Below, in pieces: positions 7,109 through 13,658 of a stretch of DNA of 19,418 nucleotides. This DNA is from Prevotella sp. UBA4341. GTDB taxonomy: Bacteria; Bacteroidota; Bacteroidia; Bacteroidales; Bacteroidaceae. How positions within the stretch are numbered: position 1 is the first letter of the stretch; each line of letters opens with the position of its first letter. The stretch is taken from assembly GCA_002393705.1 (NCBI GenBank), contig DGTH01000035.1, positions 1-19,418 on the forward strand, given 5' to 3'. A program made the translations under genes and the position numbers. The notes beneath the pieces are model-generated. The model was given only the letters and a program-made list of their open reading frames with translations, had not been told where the DNA came from and did not search any database.

Positions 7109-7756
7109 TTATAAAAAATCTAAATTGATGCGTTTCAGGGCCGATTTGGCCAGCCGCTGGTACATCAGACCCAGTTCTGAGAAGCGCACGACGCTCTGCA
7201 TGGCGGCCTTGCGCACGGGGAGCGACGGCCCCTGAAGGGCGGCAAGTGCCTGGTCTATGTACTCGTTGATGCCTCGCTCGCTGGGCTCCTGCTTGTTCAT
7301 GAACAGACGCGTGAGCACAAGGAAGCCGCAAAGCTGATATAGCTCTTTGTCGGAGGCCATCCACTCGTAGGCCTTCTGCGGAGCGTATGGCAGGTGCTGG
7401 AAAAGGTTAAACGATGCCTGTTCGGCCAGTTCCTGCGACGGCATTTGCTCCATCCAGATATCGACCACTTCGGGCAGTATCTCGTCAGCTGGCATGAGCA
7501 TAGTGGCCAGTATCTTACACTCGCGCACATCTTCCTTCCAAAGGGCAATGGCGAGGTGGTAAAGCCCCCTCCCATCCTCCCCCGAAAGGGAGAGGCGTTT
7601 TAGTTCATCGGCCATCTCCTTCAGCCGAGGCAGCGTGGCCCCCCAGTTGAGCTTGTAGGCTGCGCCTTTGTCGCGCATCGACTTGGCTACCGCTCCGTCC
7701 ATCATCAGGCGGAACGACTGCTTGATTTTGCGGACTTGTTCCTCAATTTCTCTCAT
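7109..7756 (-). CDS. AlkD-like DNA alkylation repair / HEAT-repeat protein
   Basis: The all-helical protein of 215 residues resembles the DNA alkylation repair family (AlkD-type HEAT-like repeats), whose members lift alkylated purines such as 3-methyladenine and 7-methylguanine from DNA. The best match is the helix reading ALWKEDVRECKILATML (about 70-86), like the conserved LW..x.hEaR.LA block. It follows DPP III by 32 nt and probably shares its promoter. The loop at residues 54-65 (RLSLSGEDGRGL) is encoded by a G-rich palindromic repeat and is probably not ancestral. Whether the catalytic Asp and Trp residues of AlkD are kept is not clear, so it may be a non-enzymatic HEAT protein. Its end runs into the promoter of the Fur-family gene with no terminator evident. 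Confidence 0.7.
   Translation of the reverse strand: MREIEEQVRKIKQSFRLMMDGAVAKSMRDKGAAYKLNWGATLPRLKEMADELKRLSLSGEDGRGLYHLAIALWKEDVRECKILATMLMPADEILPEVVDIWMEQMPSQELAEQASFNLFQHLPYAPQKAYEWMASDKELYQLCGFLVLTRLFMNKQEPSERGINEYIDQALAALQGPSLPVRKAAMQSVVRFSELGLMYQRLAKSALKRINLDFL
7564..7595. repeat. G-rich palindromic element, copy inside the AlkD-like gene
   Basis: On the minus strand CCTCTCCC (7595-7588) pairs with GGGGGAGG (7583-7576) with one mismatch across TTTC, followed by a G-rich tail ending in GGGGGC (to 7564). The layout (hairpin plus G-rich tail) matches the two copies at 14653-14681 and 14753-14783. It lies entirely in frame within the coding sequence. Confidence 0.65.
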
Positions 7757-7788
7757 AAGTCTCAGTTGGCTTAGTAGCCTCAGTAGCC
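7757..7788. repeat. Short low-complexity repeat in the DPP III / AlkD-like spacer
   Basis: The 32-nt spacer and the adjoining DPP III stop codon consist of variants of (C/T)TAGTAGCCT / TCAGTAGCCT. AGTAGCCT occurs at 7772-7779 and 7783-7790. No promoter or terminator is visible, so the two genes are probably cotranscribed. Confidence 0.6.
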
Positions 7789-9675
7789 TTAGTCACCCAA
7801 TGAGTAATCACGGCTGTAGCGGAGCATCTGCTCCGCGTAAGCCTCCTGGTAGTCAACAGTCACGTCGCTAAGGTTGCCCTCAGCATCTGTCACAGGCAAC
7901 AGGCGCGGGTTCAGGAAGCCCTTGTAGGGTGCCAGGTTCAGCGTGGCGTAGCGGCGCAGCACTTCGGCATGCAGGTCTTCATCGACGCTGATGGCGTAGC
8001 GCTCAACCAGCTGGCGGGCTGCCTCCAAGTCGCCTTCGCTTTTTATGCGCTGTATCTCGGCCAACAGGCGGGCAAAGAGCAGTCTGAGGGCCTCGTAGTT
8101 GGTAATCTCGACAAAGGTCTTGCCGTCACGCTTCACCAGCTGAACAGCATCGCCCTGCTCGTAGCACCATCGGGCTATCAGAGCCCGGTTGCGCATGTGG
8201 GCCTCCTCTATCTGGTGACCGGGCTTGATGCGCACCAACTGGGTCATCAGACCGTTCATCAGGTAGGTATAGTACTGTGACTTATAGGCCTCCAGGTCGG
8301 GCGTCAGTCCCAGCTCCACCAGTTTGGGGTCGGCAATATAGTAAAGGCCGAAGAGGTCAGCGCGTGCCTCCTCGATGGTATTGCCGTAAGCCTTCAGGGC
8401 ATCAGGACTGGTGCCGGGCAACAGCTGTCCGCTACCGTGTCCAAGACATTCGTGCAGGTCGGTATGCAGGTCGTCGCAGATGTCGCCGTAACGGTGAATC
8501 ATGTCGAGCGTAGGCTGGTCGATGACGAACTCCTCCTGGAATCCGTTGCCACGGGCAGCACGGTTATAGGCCTCAGTAATGTTGCTGATGGTGATGCTCT
8601 TGCTGCCATACTCGGCACGAATCCAGTCGGCGTTAGGCAGGTTGATGCCGATGGCCGTTGACGGGTATTCGTCGCCGCCGAGCATAGCCGCGCAGATGAC
8701 GTTGGCCGTCACGCCCTTCACCTCTGATTTGCGGAAGCGAGGGTCCACGGGCGAGTGGTCCTCGAACCACTGGGCATTACGGCTGATGGTCTGCGTACGC
8801 TTGGTGGCCTCCAGGTCCTTGTATTCCACAAGACCTTCCCATGAACCCTTCAGTCCGAGCGGGTCGCCATACACCTCAATGAAGCCATTGATGAAATCCA
8901 CCTGACCGTCGAGTTCCCTGACCCATTCTATGCAGTAAGCATCAAACACGGCGGGGTTGCCGGTCTCATAGTATTCTATGAGCAGGTCAAGCACTTTGTG
9001 CTGCTGCGAGTTTTCACAGACCTGCTGTGCCTTGCGGAGCCAATGGACGATGTGCGCAATGGTTTCTCCATAGCGTCCGCCAACGTGCCATACGTCCTCC
9101 TCCAACCTGCCCTCGCGCTTGACGAGCGTGGAGTTGAGGGGGAACTTCAAGTTAAACTGCTCCACCTCCTGCTGGGTAACGCCTTCATAGAAGTTGCAGG
9201 CTGACGTCAGGACGAGGTCTTCGCCGTCGGCCTTGTTCACCCGCTTGGGCATGAACGAGGCATCGAAGATGGCGCGCTCCAGCTCTTGGCTCAGCTCGCC
9301 GAGCCCTGCCTGCTGCATGGCCTGGCGCAGGTAGTCGGCCGTGAAGCTGGGCTGAAACTTCTCGCAGCCGTAGTGGTGGTATATGCCGTTAGAGAACCAC
9401 ACGCGCTTCAGGTACTCTGCCAGTGCGCGGAAGTCGGCCGTCTCGTGGTCAACAGCCTCCGACGTATAGACCTGCTCCAGCAGGCGGCGGACCTGCAGGT
9501 TGTAGCGGCCAAACTGGTCGAACGTAATGTCGCGGCCCCACAACGTGGCCTCCGACAAATAATATATGTACTGTTTCTGCCTGAGCGAAAGCTCCTCAAA
9601 ACCGTTCAGGCGGTAGCGTAGCATCTGCACGTCGGCAAAACGCTCGCCGGTGTTGTATTTGAATTCTTGTTCCAT
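7789..9675 (-). CDS. Dipeptidyl peptidase III (M49 metallopeptidase)
   Basis: The enzyme of 628 residues removes dipeptides from the N-terminus of short peptides. The M49 zinc signature HECLGH is at 408-413 (His408 and His413 ligands, Glu409 catalytic base) and the second motif EEARAD at 435-440 supplies the third ligand Glu436, with the usual spacing. The family's deep-cleft lobe follows the expected order. No signal peptide is present (start MEQEFKYN), so it should be cytosolic, unlike secreted or lipoprotein versions. The ATG at 9675 lies about 7 nt past a -7 TACCTTTG, which implies a leaderless or nearly leaderless mRNA. The AlkD-like gene follows 32 nt downstream. It probably recycles peptides, though the partner peptidases are not in this window. 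Confidence 0.95.
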   Translation of the reverse strand: MEQEFKYNTGERFADVQMLRYRLNGFEELSLRQKQYIYYLSEATLWGRDITFDQFGRYNLQVRRLLEQVYTSEAVDHETADFRALAEYLKRVWFSNGIYHHYGCEKFQPSFTADYLRQAMQQAGLGELSQELERAIFDASFMPKRVNKADGEDLVLTSACNFYEGVTQQEVEQFNLKFPLNSTLVKREGRLEEDVWHVGGRYGETIAHIVHWLRKAQQVCENSQQHKVLDLLIEYYETGNPAVFDAYCIEWVRELDGQVDFINGFIEVYGDPLGLKGSWEGLVEYKDLEATKRTQTISRNAQWFEDHSPVDPRFRKSEVKGVTANVICAAMLGGDEYPSTAIGINLPNADWIRAEYGSKSITISNITEAYNRAARGNGFQEEFVIDQPTLDMIHRYGDICDDLHTDLHECLGHGSGQLLPGTSPDALKAYGNTIEEARADLFGLYYIADPKLVELGLTPDLEAYKSQYYTYLMNGLMTQLVRIKPGHQIEEAHMRNRALIARWCYEQGDAVQLVKRDGKTFVEITNYEALRLLFARLLAEIQRIKSEGDLEAARQLVERYAISVDEDLHAEVLRRYATLNLAPYKGFLNPRLLPVTDAEGNLSDVTVDYQEAYAEQMLRYSRDYSLGD

Positions 9676-9679
9676 CGGG

Positions 9680-9733
9680 GTGCAAAGGTACGAAATATTT
9701 TTGGGACATCAAAAATATTTCGTACCTTTGCAC
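9680..9733. promoter_or_regulatory. Perfect palindromic divergent promoter of DPP III and recQ
   Basis: The arms 9680-9703 and 9710-9733 are perfect 24-bp inverted repeats separated by GGACAT. Each arm begins outward with TACCTTTGCAC: -7 on + at 9723-9730, on - at 9690-9683. Each strand also has TTTTTG exactly 19 nt before its -7 (+ strand TTTG ending at 9703; mirrored on -). Thus the two promoters are mirror images and overlap. The ATGs lie 5 nt (recQ) and 7 nt (DPP III) past the TTTG, so both transcripts should start at or next to the start codon. Confidence 0.85.
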
Positions 9734-9735
9734 AC

Positions 9736-11562
9736 ATGAACGACATATACAACATCTTACAGCACTATTTCGGCTACTCCTCGTTCCGCCCCATGCAGGA
9801 AGACGTCATCCGCCGCGTCATGGGCGGAGGCGACTGTCTGGTACTCATGCCCACAGGCGGCGGCAAGAGCATCTGCTACCAGGTGCCCGCCCTGGCCTTG
9901 GAGGGTACGGCCGTCGTGGTCTCGCCACTCATCAGCCTGATGAAGGACCAGGTGGAGGCCCTGCGCGCCAACGGCATAGAGGCAGAGGCACTGAACAGCG
10001 GCAACGACTTCAGCCGCGACACCATCATCCGGCGCAAGCTAGTCAGCGGACAGCTCAAACTGCTCTACGTGTCGCCAGAGCGTCTGCTGTCGGAAATTGA
10101 CTACCTGCTGAAACAGATTCCACAGATTTCACTCTTCGCCATTGACGAGGCACACTGCATCAGTCAGTGGGGGCACGACTTCCGACCAGAATACACCCAA
10201 CTGGCACAGCTGCGCGAGGCATTCCCCAGCGTACCCATGATGGCACTTACAGCAACGGCCGACAAGGTGACGCGCACCGACATCATCAAACAGCTACGGC
10301 TGAAGGGCGAGGTGTTCATCAGCTCCTTCGACCGCCCAAACCTGAGCCTGAGCGTGAAGCGCGGCTACTCTACCGCCGAGAAGCAGCGCTTCATCCTGAA
10401 CTTCATCAAAGCCCGCCCCACGGAGCCGGGCATCGTCTATTGCCTGAGCCGCAAGAACACCGAGGCCGTCAGCGCCATGCTGCAGAAGCACGGAGTGAGC
10501 ACGGCCCCCTATCATGCCGGATTGTCGCAGCACGACCGCGACACAGCCCAGGAGCAGTTCAAGCAGGACAACGTCCAGGTCATCTGCGCCACCATTGCCT
10601 TCGGCATGGGCATCGACAAGAGCAACGTGCGCTGGATTATACACTACAACATGCCAAAGAGCATCGAGAACTTCTACCAGGAGATTGGACGTGCAGGACG
10701 CGACGGCGCCCCTGCCGACACCGTGCTGTTCTACTCGCTGCAGGACGTGGTACAGCTGAGTCAGTTTGCACGTGAGAGCGGACAGCGCGACATCAACCTG
10801 GACAAGCTGCACCAGATGCAGCAGTACGCCGAGTCGCAGGTCTGCCGACGACGCATCCTGCTGAACTACTTTGGTGAGCTGTCAGACCACGACTGCGGCA
10901 ACTGTGACGTGTGCGAAAACCCGCCCCGCCGCTTCGACGGCACACGACTGGTGCAGATGGCGCTGAGTGCTGCCCGCAGGGCCAACGAGCAGATTCGCAC
11001 CTCGACCATCATTGAGATACTGCGTGGCATGAACTCTGGCGTGGTACAGCGCATGCACTTCGACCGGCTGCCTACCTTCGGCGTAGGTCGCGACACGTCA
11101 GCACAGGACTGGCAGGACTATCTGCTGCAGATGCTGCAGTTAGGCTACATAGAGATAGCCTACGACGAGCACAGCCGCGTGGTCATCACACCAACGGGCG
11201 AGGACGTGCTCTTCGGACGGCGCAAGGCCGAGCTGGCTGTCATCGACCGTCAGCAGCAGGCAACGAAAAAGCCGAGGCGACGCCTCGGCCTTGAGATTCC
11301 TACCATTACGATTCCCGGCATGGCTCCAACGGCAGGCACTGAGGACTCGCGGCTCTTCGAAGCCCTGCGCCAGCTGCGCAAGCGGTGTGCCGACGAGGAA
11401 GGATTCCCGCCCTACATCGTCTTCAGCGACAAGGTGCTGCACGCCTTGGCCACGCAGAAGCCCACCACCCTCGAAGCCTTCGGCTACATTCCCGGCATCG
11501 GCGACCACAAGCGCCAGAAGTACGGCACCCGTTTCCTTGCCGTCATCCAAAAGTTCGTTTGA
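9736..11562 (+). CDS. recQ: ATP-dependent DNA helicase RecQ
   Basis: The 3'-5' helicase unwinds DNA at forks and recombination intermediates in the RecF pathway. The start is the ATG at 9736 (608 residues, beginning MNDIYNILQHYFG); a reading from 9667 would run through the promoter. Motif I MPTGGGKS is at 38-45, DEAH at 137-140, TATAD at 172-176, and motif VI QEIGRAGRDG at 315-324. The zinc-binding cysteines are 370, 387, 390 and 393, followed by the winged-helix RQC domain. The HRDC domain covers about 528-608. All three RecQ modules are complete. A 19-bp perfect palindrome lies in the linker before the HRDC domain (KKPRRRLGL). The gene is divergent from DPP III with mirror-image promoters and ends at a bidirectional terminator shared with rnfA. 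Confidence 0.97.
   Translation: MNDIYNILQHYFGYSSFRPMQEDVIRRVMGGGDCLVLMPTGGGKSICYQVPALALEGTAVVVSPLISLMKDQVEALRANGIEAEALNSGNDFSRDTIIRRKLVSGQLKLLYVSPERLLSEIDYLLKQIPQISLFAIDEAHCISQWGHDFRPEYTQLAQLREAFPSVPMMALTATADKVTRTDIIKQLRLKGEVFISSFDRPNLSLSVKRGYSTAEKQRFILNFIKARPTEPGIVYCLSRKNTEAVSAMLQKHGVSTAPYHAGLSQHDRDTAQEQFKQDNVQVICATIAFGMGIDKSNVRWIIHYNMPKSIENFYQEIGRAGRDGAPADTVLFYSLQDVVQLSQFARESGQRDINLDKLHQMQQYAESQVCRRRILLNYFGELSDHDCGNCDVCENPPRRFDGTRLVQMALSAARRANEQIRTSTIIEILRGMNSGVVQRMHFDRLPTFGVGRDTSAQDWQDYLLQMLQLGYIEIAYDEHSRVVITPTGEDVLFGRRKAELAVIDRQQQATKKPRRRLGLEIPTITIPGMAPTAGTEDSRLFEALRQLRKRCADEEGFPPYIVFSDKVLHALATQKPTTLEAFGYIPGIGDHKRQKYGTRFLAVIQKFV
11271..11289. repeat. Perfect GC-rich palindrome in the recQ RQC-HRDC linker
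   Basis: GCCGAGGCG (11271-11279), central A, CGCCTCGGC (11281-11289). It is preceded by a run of five A and encodes Pro-Arg-Arg-Arg-Leu-Gly in the flexible linker. It could be a small insertion or a chance palindrome. Confidence 0.55.
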
Positions 11563-11659
11563 AGGAGCGCGGGTAAAATGTATAATATCGAGAGATTTCC
11601 CTAAAACGTTTGTGAAATATCAATTTTACTGAAAAGGCAAAGGAAAAAGGACGAAAAAT

Positions 11660-11693
11660 GCCTGAAGGGAGAACCTTCAGGCAATCTTTTTTT
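11660..11693. terminator. Bidirectional intrinsic terminator between recQ and rnfA
   Basis: GCCTGAAGG (11660-11668), loop GAGAA, CCTTCAGGC (11674-11682), then AATC and a T-run (11686-11693) on the + strand. On the minus strand the same stem is followed by ATTTTTCG. It serves the convergent recQ (+) and rnf operon (-). The rest of the spacer 11563-11659 is AT-rich and shows nothing else I can support. Confidence 0.9.
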
Positions 11694-11707
11694 ATGGGAA
11701 GCAGCCG

Positions 11708-12310
11708 TTAGTCCAAGCCAAACAGCAGTTTCAGACCGCCATCGACACCCGAGAAGCCCATAAAGGCCAGGGAGAGCAGACCGGCAGCCACCAGAACGAT
11801 GGCCGTGCCACGCATGCCCTTGGGAATGTCTGACAGTTCCATCTGTTCGCGCATACCTGCAAAGACCGTCAGCGCGAGGCCAAAGCCAATAGCCGTCGAG
11901 AAGGCATAGACAATGGACTGCACAAGGTCGAAGTCCTTCTGAATGACGAGGATGGCCACGCCGAGCACCGCACAGTTCGTGGTGATGAGCGGCAGAAAGA
12001 TGCCCAGTGCCTGATAGAGTGCGGGCGACACCTTCTTGAGTACAATCTCCACCATCTGCACCAGGGCAGCAATGACGAGGATGAAGGCGATGGTCTGCAG
12101 GTACTGCAGTCCGAACTGGTCGAGCACGAACTTCTGTACCAGATAGGTGACGATGGTGGCCAGCGTCAGCACGAAGGCCACAGCTGCCGACATGCCGAGC
12201 GAGGTGCTCACCTTCTTCGACACGCCGAGGAACGGGCAGATGCCGAGGAACTGCGACAGAATGATATTATTGACGAATATCGCGCTAATGAAAATCAATA
12301 CGTACTCCAT
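11708..12310 (-). CDS. rnfA: Rnf complex membrane subunit RnfA
   Basis: This is a 200-residue integral membrane protein with about six hydrophobic spans, beginning MEYVLIFISAIFVNNIILSQ as RnfA/NqrE proteins do. The conserved half-channel motifs are present: ILSQFLGICPFLG near the N-terminus and the second-repeat TTNCAVLGVAI. In the family, cysteines of these two motifs hold an iron-sulfur centre in the membrane between RnfA and RnfE. Rnf oxidises ferredoxin with NAD+ and pumps Na+ or H+. The Rnf rather than Nqr assignment comes from the RnfB ferredoxin subunit in the operon. It is the last gene, 4 nt after rnfE, and is followed by the terminator at 11660-11693. Confidence 0.95.
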   Translation of the reverse strand: MEYVLIFISAIFVNNIILSQFLGICPFLGVSKKVSTSLGMSAAVAFVLTLATIVTYLVQKFVLDQFGLQYLQTIAFILVIAALVQMVEIVLKKVSPALYQALGIFLPLITTNCAVLGVAILVIQKDFDLVQSIVYAFSTAIGFGLALTVFAGMREQMELSDIPKGMRGTAIVLVAAGLLSLAFMGFSGVDGGLKLLFGLD

Positions 12311-12314
12311 AGTC

Positions 12315-12899
12315 TTAAGCCTTTCTTATTTTGTTAACGATAGCCACAAGGAATCCCAGCGTGATGAAGGCTCCCGGGGGCAGAACGAAGAGCAGGATGT
12401 TGTAGGCCTCGGGCAGCAGGGTAAAGCCGAAGATGCTGCCTGCACCCAACAGCTCACGGCAGATGCCGAGCAGCGTCAGGCCCAGCGTGAAGCCCAGGCC
12501 AATGCCGATGCCGTCGAAGAGCGAAGCCACAGGCGAGTTCTTGGCAGCAAACGCCTCAGCGCGACCGAGAATGATACAGTTCACCACAATAAGAGGAATA
12601 AACAGGCCGAGAGCCGCGTCGATGTCGGGCAGGTAGGCCTTGATAACGAGCTGCAGGATGGTGACGAAGGCCGCAATAACCACGATGAACACAGGAATGC
12701 GGACCTTATCGGGGGTCACCGACTTCAGGCACGAAATAACAACGTTGGTGCAGATGAGCACAGCCATCGTGGCCAGCCCCATCGACAAGCCATTCATGGC
12801 ACTGGTGGTAGTGGCCAGCGTGGGACACATACCCAGCATCAGGACGAACGTCGGGTTCTCCTTGACGATGCCGTTCTTTATAATCTGTAGTGCATTCAT
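12315..12899 (-). CDS. rnfE: Rnf complex membrane subunit RnfE
   Basis: The integral membrane protein (194 residues from the ATG at 12899) is the pseudo-symmetric partner of RnfA. It begins MNALQIIKNGIVKENP, which fits the family start, and has the motifs GMCPTLATTTSA and VNCIILGRAEAFA, each with a Cys placed to bind the shared membrane iron-sulfur centre. A longer in-frame reading exists from a TTG at 12941, overlapping the rnfG stop, but its extra residues (S-S-I-E-N twice) come only from the 15-bp spacer repeat, so the ATG is preferred. It ends 4 nt before rnfA. Start-site choice is the only real doubt. Confidence 0.93.
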   Translation of the reverse strand: MNALQIIKNGIVKENPTFVLMLGMCPTLATTTSAMNGLSMGLATMAVLICTNVVISCLKSVTPDKVRIPVFIVVIAAFVTILQLVIKAYLPDIDAALGLFIPLIVVNCIILGRAEAFAAKNSPVASLFDGIGIGLGFTLGLTLLGICRELLGAGSIFGFTLLPEAYNILLFVLPPGAFITLGFLVAIVNKIRKA

Positions 12900-12900
12900 A

Positions 12901-12930
12901 TTTTCGATTGACGAATTTTCGATTGACGAT
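12901..12930. repeat. Two 15-bp TTTTCGATTGACGA repeats in the rnfG/rnfE spacer
   Basis: TTTTCGATTGACGAA (12901-12915) and TTTTCGATTGACGAT (12916-12930), then TTATTACTCAA running into the rnfG stop. They are close relatives of the repeats at 6441-6519 and 13572-13602. The 15-nt unit keeps the reading frame and is open toward rnfE. Confidence 0.85.
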
Positions 12931-12937
12931 TTATTAC

Positions 12938-13564
12938 TCAATGCTCCTGCTCAATGGCACCAGTCTGGGAATCGACGGGTGTAACCTTGTAAGCCTTATA
13001 AGCATTGTTGATGGCCAAGAGGAAGGCACGGCTGGTAATGGTCGATGCCGTGATGGCATCCACTTCGCCCTCGCCGCCCTTGGTGACGCCGAGCTTGTTG
13101 ACGGCAGGGTCCTTGCCGATGATGTCACCCTTCTGGCCCTTCTGGAACCACTTGTCGGCCTTAGCGCCCAGTCCCGGTGTCTCAGCATGCTCCAGCAGCG
13201 TGTAGCCAAGAATCTTGCCTTTAGGGTCGAAGCCCACCAGCACCTTCAGGTCGCCGCCGAAGCCGCCCGTGGTACTCTCCACGGCAGCACCGAGGTCCTT
13301 GCCCTGCTTGTCCTTCGTCTGATATATAATATAGGTCAGCTCCTTGCCTTTGGAGTCGTTCTGGCGCACAGTGTCGGTCTTGCTGACCAAGAGGTCGTCG
13401 CAGACCATGACCGCCTTGATGCCGTCGGCCAGAGCCTGTGCCTTCTGCTCGTTGATAGGGCCTTCGGTCAGGTGGTTCACGTAAGCCAGAACGCCACCCA
13501 TGATGACAGCCACACCCGTCAGCACGAGCACCATATTGGTCAATGATGATTCTAACTTCTTCAT
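12938..13564 (-). CDS. rnfG: Rnf complex flavoprotein subunit RnfG
   Basis: The 208-residue subunit is anchored by one N-terminal transmembrane helix (about 9-30) with an FMN-binding domain outside the cytoplasmic membrane. The covalent flavinylation motif reads D-A-I-T-A-S-T-I-T-S at 169-178; Thr175 aligns with the FMN-bearing threonine of the S/T-G-A-T-x-T motif. The usual Gly-Ala is Ala-Ser here, a small deviation that keeps the acceptor. The segment GFGGDLKVLVGFD and LEHAETPGLGAK are also typical. The acceptor FMN is attached by an ApbE flavin transferase, which is not in this window. It sits between rnfD (94-nt spacer with repeats) and rnfE (38-nt spacer with repeats). Confidence 0.95.
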   Translation of the reverse strand: MKKLESSLTNMVLVLTGVAVIMGGVLAYVNHLTEGPINEQKAQALADGIKAVMVCDDLLVSKTDTVRQNDSKGKELTYIIYQTKDKQGKDLGAAVESTTGGFGGDLKVLVGFDPKGKILGYTLLEHAETPGLGAKADKWFQKGQKGDIIGKDPAVNKLGVTKGGEGEVDAITASTITSRAFLLAINNAYKAYKVTPVDSQTGAIEQEH

Positions 13565-13571
13565 AGTTTCA

Positions 13572-13602
13572 TTTTCGATTTACATATTTTCGATTTTCGA
13601 TT
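13572..13602. repeat. TTTTCGATTTAC-type repeats in the rnfD/rnfG spacer
   Basis: TTTTCGATTTAC at 13572-13583, followed by ATA and TTTTCGATTTTCGATTTG, then TTACTCAA as at the rnfG/rnfE spacer. The remainder of the spacer (13603-13658) holds a further low-complexity part with ATTGTAAAT and AATTGTCAATT. No promoter is recognised. Confidence 0.8.
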
Positions 13603-13658
13603 TGTTACTCAAACGGACATACTATTCAATAGAAAATTGTAAATCCGTAAATTGTCAA

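Noticed and set aside
10294..10812. 172-codon open frame on - inside recQ
   Set aside because: It is opposite conserved helicase motifs and has no family features or promoter.
12433..12984. Open frames on + opposite rnfE
   Set aside because: They are antisense shadows of a conserved membrane subunit with no supporting signals.
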